NCBI GenBank assembly: GCA_002423905.1
Contig: DIVC01000096.1
Coordinates: forward strand, 2,967 to 21,277
Reading direction: 5' to 3'
Length of the DNA: 18,311 nt
Source: Idiomarina sp. UBA6142
GTDB taxonomy: Bacteria > Pseudomonadota > Gammaproteobacteria > Enterobacterales > Alteromonadaceae
Shown here: positions 15,677 to 18,311 of the stretch, piece after piece
Position numbering within the stretch: position 1 is the stretch's first letter
Layout of the letters: each line of letters opens with the position of its first letter
Made by a program: the position numbers and the translations under genes
The notes under the pieces: generated by a model
The model's database searches: none
Seen by the model: only the letters and a program-made list of their open reading frames with translations
Told to the model about the DNA's origin: nothing

Positions 15677-17506
15677 GCCTTGGCTATCCAGCTGCAGCTC
15701 AGCGCGGATCTGTTCTTGTGAACCATGCTTGATAAATGCATCGGGTAAGCCAATCATCAGCAACGGTGTGAAGATTGTCTGCGCTGATAAATATTCCAAC
15801 ACCGCACTGCCTGCGCCGCCGGCAATGACGTTTTCTTCAATACTCACCAACAGCTCATGGGTCGCTGCTAGTTTGCTAATCATGTCACCATCAATCGGCT
15901 TCACAAAACGCATATCGACTACCGTGGCCTTTAATTGCTCAGCGGCTTTTTCCACTTCCGGTAAGAGCGTACCAAAGTTGAGTAAAGCAATACGCTCACC
16001 ACTGCAAATAGTGCGTGCTTTACCCACTGGATATGCTTGCATCTCGGTATCAAAACTAACACCAATACCATTGCCGCGCGGATATCGCACTGCCGCCGGT
16101 TGTTGCAATTGGTAACCGGTATAGAGCATGTTACGACACTCGTTTTCATCGCTCGGAGTCATGACCACCAAATTGGGTATACAGCGCAAATAACTCAAGT
16201 CAAAGCTACCCTGGTGAGTTGGGCCGTCGGCGCCGACAATGCCAGCTCGGTCGATAGCAAACAGCACCGGCAGATTCTGCAATGCAACATCATGAATTAA
16301 TTGATCATAAGCACGTTGTAAAAAGGTCGAATAGATCGCCACCACTGGTTTATAACCACCGATTGCTAAGCCAGCGGCAAAGGTCACGGCATGCTGTTCG
16401 GCAATGGCAACGTCAAAGTATTGTTGTGGAAAACGCTGCGAGAATGACACCATGCCTGAGCCTTCGCGCATAGCGGGAGTGACCGCCATTAACTTAGCGT
16501 CGCGCACCGCCATATCACATAGCCAATCGCCGAACACCTGTGAGTAAGAGGGCGTAGCCGCAACCTTGTGTGGTAGTGAGGTGGATTTGGGGTCAAATTT
16601 AGGTACCCCATGGTAACCAATCGGATCGTTTTCAGCTGGGGCATAACCTTTGCCCTTGCGGGTGACTATATGCAGAAATTGTGGCCCCTTAAGGCTGCGC
16701 ATGTTACGTAATGTTTCGACCAACAGGTTTACGTCGTGGCCATCAATTGGGCCAATGTAATTAAAGCCGAGTTCTTCAAAGATAGTGCCGGGCGCAACCA
16801 TACCTTTCATGTGCTCTTCGGCACGGCTCGCTAAATGCTGAATCCCCGGCATACCTTGCAGTAAGCGTTTACCGCCTTCACGAATAGAGGTGTACACTTT
16901 GCCCGAAAGAACCCGTGCCAAATGATTATTCAGCGCCCCAACATTTTCGGATATCGACATATCATTGTCGTTTAAGATCACCAGCATGTTTGGCTTTATA
17001 TCACCAGCATGGTTGAGCGCCTCAAAGGCCATACCTGCGGTTAACGCACCATCGCCAATCACCGCCACTACTTTTTGTTGATTTTGCTCACGTTCGGCGG
17101 CAATCGCCATGCCCAATGCAGCGCTGATCGAGGTGCTCGAGTGGCCCACACTTAAGGTATCGAACTCACTCTCAGGACGCCACGGGAATGGATGCAAGCC
17201 ATCTTTCTGACGAATGGTATGCAAACGTTGCTTACGCCCGGTTAAAATTTTATGTGGATACGCTTGGTGGCCAACATCCCAGACCAGCTGGTCGTAGGGG
17301 GTGGCGTAGACATAGTGGAGTGCCACGGTAAGTTCAACGGTACCGAGACCAGAGGCTAAATGACCACTACTCCGGCTCACTGAGTTAAGCAAAAATTCGC
17401 GCACCTCACCACATAATTGCGGTAATTGTCGCTCATTAAGCAACCGCAATTCAGCTGGGTTATCGATGAAGTCCAGCAACGGATAAGTGGTTTTGGCGTT
17501 TGACAT
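15632..17506 (-). CDS. dxs: 1-deoxy-D-xylulose-5-phosphate synthase
   Basis: A 624-aa thiamine-diphosphate enzyme that joins pyruvate and glyceraldehyde 3-phosphate in the first step of the MEP isoprenoid pathway. Active-site positions coincide with E. coli numbering: H49 ([12 protein letters not shown]), the metal-binding GDG at 151-153 with D152 and N181 ([10 protein letters not shown]), and the catalytic E370 ([14 protein letters not shown]). [12 protein letters not shown] and the C-terminal transketolase domain ([17 protein letters not shown]) are also intact. It needs the cofactor made by the convergent thiL product. It starts 4 bp after ispA with only a weak GAG upstream, suggesting translational coupling. 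The final 45 bp overlap pgpA. Confidence 0.98.
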   Translation of the reverse strand: MSNAKTTYPLLDFIDNPAELRLLNERQLPQLCGEVREFLLNSVSRSSGHLASGLGTVELTVALHYVYATPYDQLVWDVGHQAYPHKILTGRKQRLHTIRQKDGLHPFPWRPESEFDTLSVGHSSTSISAALGMAIAAEREQNQQKVVAVIGDGALTAGMAFEALNHAGDIKPNMLVILNDNDMSISENVGALNNHLARVLSGKVYTSIREGGKRLLQGMPGIQHLASRAEEHMKGMVAPGTIFEELGFNYIGPIDGHDVNLLVETLRNMRSLKGPQFLHIVTRKGKGYAPAENDPIGYHGVPKFDPKSTSLPHKVAATPSYSQVFGDWLCDMAVRDAKLMAVTPAMREGSGMVSFSQRFPQQYFDVAIAEQHAVTFAAGLAIGGYKPVVAIYSTFLQRAYDQLIHDVALQNLPVLFAIDRAGIVGADGPTHQGSFDLSYLRCIPNLVVMTPSDENECRNMLYTGYQLQQPAAVRYPRGNGIGVSFDTEMQAYPVGKARTICSGERIALLNFGTLLPEVEKAAEQLKATVVDMRFVKPIDGDMISKLAATHELLVSIEENVIAGGAGSAVLEYLSAQTIFTPLLMIGLPDAFIKHGSQEQIRAELQLDSQGLVEQIQNYVAKLQR

Positions 17507-17510
17507 GTAC

Positions 17511-18311
17511 TCAGTGATCCCTAGTCAGCAGATATTCTGCGAATTGCTCCAACACTTCGGTATTGTATGGGATTCTTGCCAGCGCATGAAGCGCTTTCTG
17601 ATGTAATTCGCGGAGTTTGGTTTGTGCTCCAGCTAAGCCTAATAGTTGCACATAGGTCGCCTTTGCCGCAGCAGCATCACTGCCTTGAGTTTTACCGAGC
17701 GCTTCGGTCGTGCCAACCACATCAAGAATATCATCTTGTACTTGAAATGCTAGCCCGAGGGCCGCAGCAAATTGGTCAAAATCATCATAATAAGCTTGTG
17801 CCGAGTCGGCACCCGCAAGCACTCCAAGTTGAGCCGCTGCGCGAATCAGCGCGCCGGTTTTATTGTGGTGCACTTGCTGTAATTGCTGTTCATTGAGCTG
17901 TTTCCCGGTAGCTGCCAGATCAAGTGCTTGACCACCGCACATACCTTGGTCGCCGCTGGCCAAGGCCAAACGTTGTATCATCGCCAATTGGTTGTCAGCT
18001 GCGATGGCCGGGTCGGGCTGACTGAGCAACTCAAAAGCGAGGGTTTGTAATGCGTCACCGGCGAGTATCGCGGTAGCCTCATCATAGGCGATGTGACAGG
18101 TCGGTTGACCGCGGCGCAGCACATCATTGTCCATAGCCGGTAAATCGTCATGCACTAAGGAATAGGCATGAATACATTCTAAAGCCGCGGCCGCTCGCCA
18201 TAATACCGGCTGTGGTGCACCACATAACTGCCCAATTTGTAGGGTCAGAAACGGTCGAATACGTTTGCCACCGAGCACTAGGGCATAGTGCATCGCTTGA
18301 TTAAGCTGCGG
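17511..18311 (-). CDS. ispA: Farnesyl diphosphate synthase, partial (5' end beyond the window)
   Basis: About 266 residues of a short-chain polyprenyl synthase that adds isopentenyl diphosphate to make geranyl and farnesyl diphosphate. The first aspartate-rich motif is in [20 protein letters not shown] and the second in [32 protein letters not shown] and [12 protein letters not shown] are also typical. The first methionine in the window ([15 protein letters not shown], at 18293) is not the start: the frame stays open to the edge (PQLNQA before it), and IspA proteins have some 30 further N-terminal residues. The gene precedes dxs by 4 bp; an xseB-ispA-dxs operon is typical of the group, but xseB would lie outside. 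Confidence 0.96.
   Translation of the reverse strand, partial: PQLNQAMHYALVLGGKRIRPFLTLQIGQLCGAPQPVLWRAAAALECIHAYSLVHDDLPAMDNDVLRRGQPTCHIAYDEATAILAGDALQTLAFELLSQPDPAIAADNQLAMIQRLALASGDQGMCGGQALDLAATGKQLNEQQLQQVHHNKTGALIRAAAQLGVLAGADSAQAYYDDFDQFAAALGLAFQVQDDILDVVGTTEALGKTQGSDAAAAKATYVQLLGLAGAQTKLRELHQKALHALARIPYNTEVLEQFAEYLLTRDH

Noticed and set aside
18291..18293. ATG at 18293 as the start of ispA
   Set aside because: The open frame continues to the window edge and the sequence before it (QLNQA) fits the middle of the first IspA helices, so this is an internal methionine.

Overview
The window is an ordinary-looking chromosomal segment of a gammaproteobacterium. Gene content, protein lengths (SecD 615 aa and NusB 139 aa, as in E. 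coli) and moderate GC with AT-rich promoters fit the Alteromonadales, most likely Idiomarina/Pseudidiomarina. That placement is inference from gene style; no alignment was possible. I see no rRNA, tRNA, CRISPR array, insertion sequence, prophage or attachment site.

Left part (1-3620): the 5' end of a GntP-type permease reads leftward off the window. It is divergent from a TonB-dependent outer-membrane receptor that ends in a strong intrinsic terminator. A LuxR-type response regulator follows 17 bp after that terminator.

Middle (3601-7601, minus strand): a UPF0126/TRIC-type membrane protein lies 2 nt ahead of a 1125-aa kinase that combines a sodium/solute-symporter-like domain, a STAC-like linker, PAS, HisKA, HATPase and receiver. 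The kinase and the response regulator are convergent and overlap by 20 bp. They look like the CrbS/CrbR (MxtR/ErdR-type) pair, which controls acetate utilisation in Vibrio and Pseudomonas.

Right part, plus strand (7672-15676): an extended -10 promoter precedes yajC-secD-secF (Sec translocon accessory complex). These are followed, with short gaps, by yaaA, a DUF3014-type membrane-anchored protein and a PlsC-like acyltransferase. A second promoter of the same type precedes ribH-nusB-thiL-pgpA (riboflavin, transcription antitermination, thiamine, phospholipid). Both promoters have GC-rich discriminators.

Right end, minus strand (15632-18311): ispA and dxs (isoprenoid precursors) are convergent on pgpA with a 45-bp overlap. 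ispA is cut by the window edge; the first methionine visible in frame is internal.

Nothing here is clearly a new biological system. The most interesting parts are the transporter-fused kinase with its convergent regulator and its TRIC-type operon partner, and the regulatory DNA upstream of yajC and crbR.
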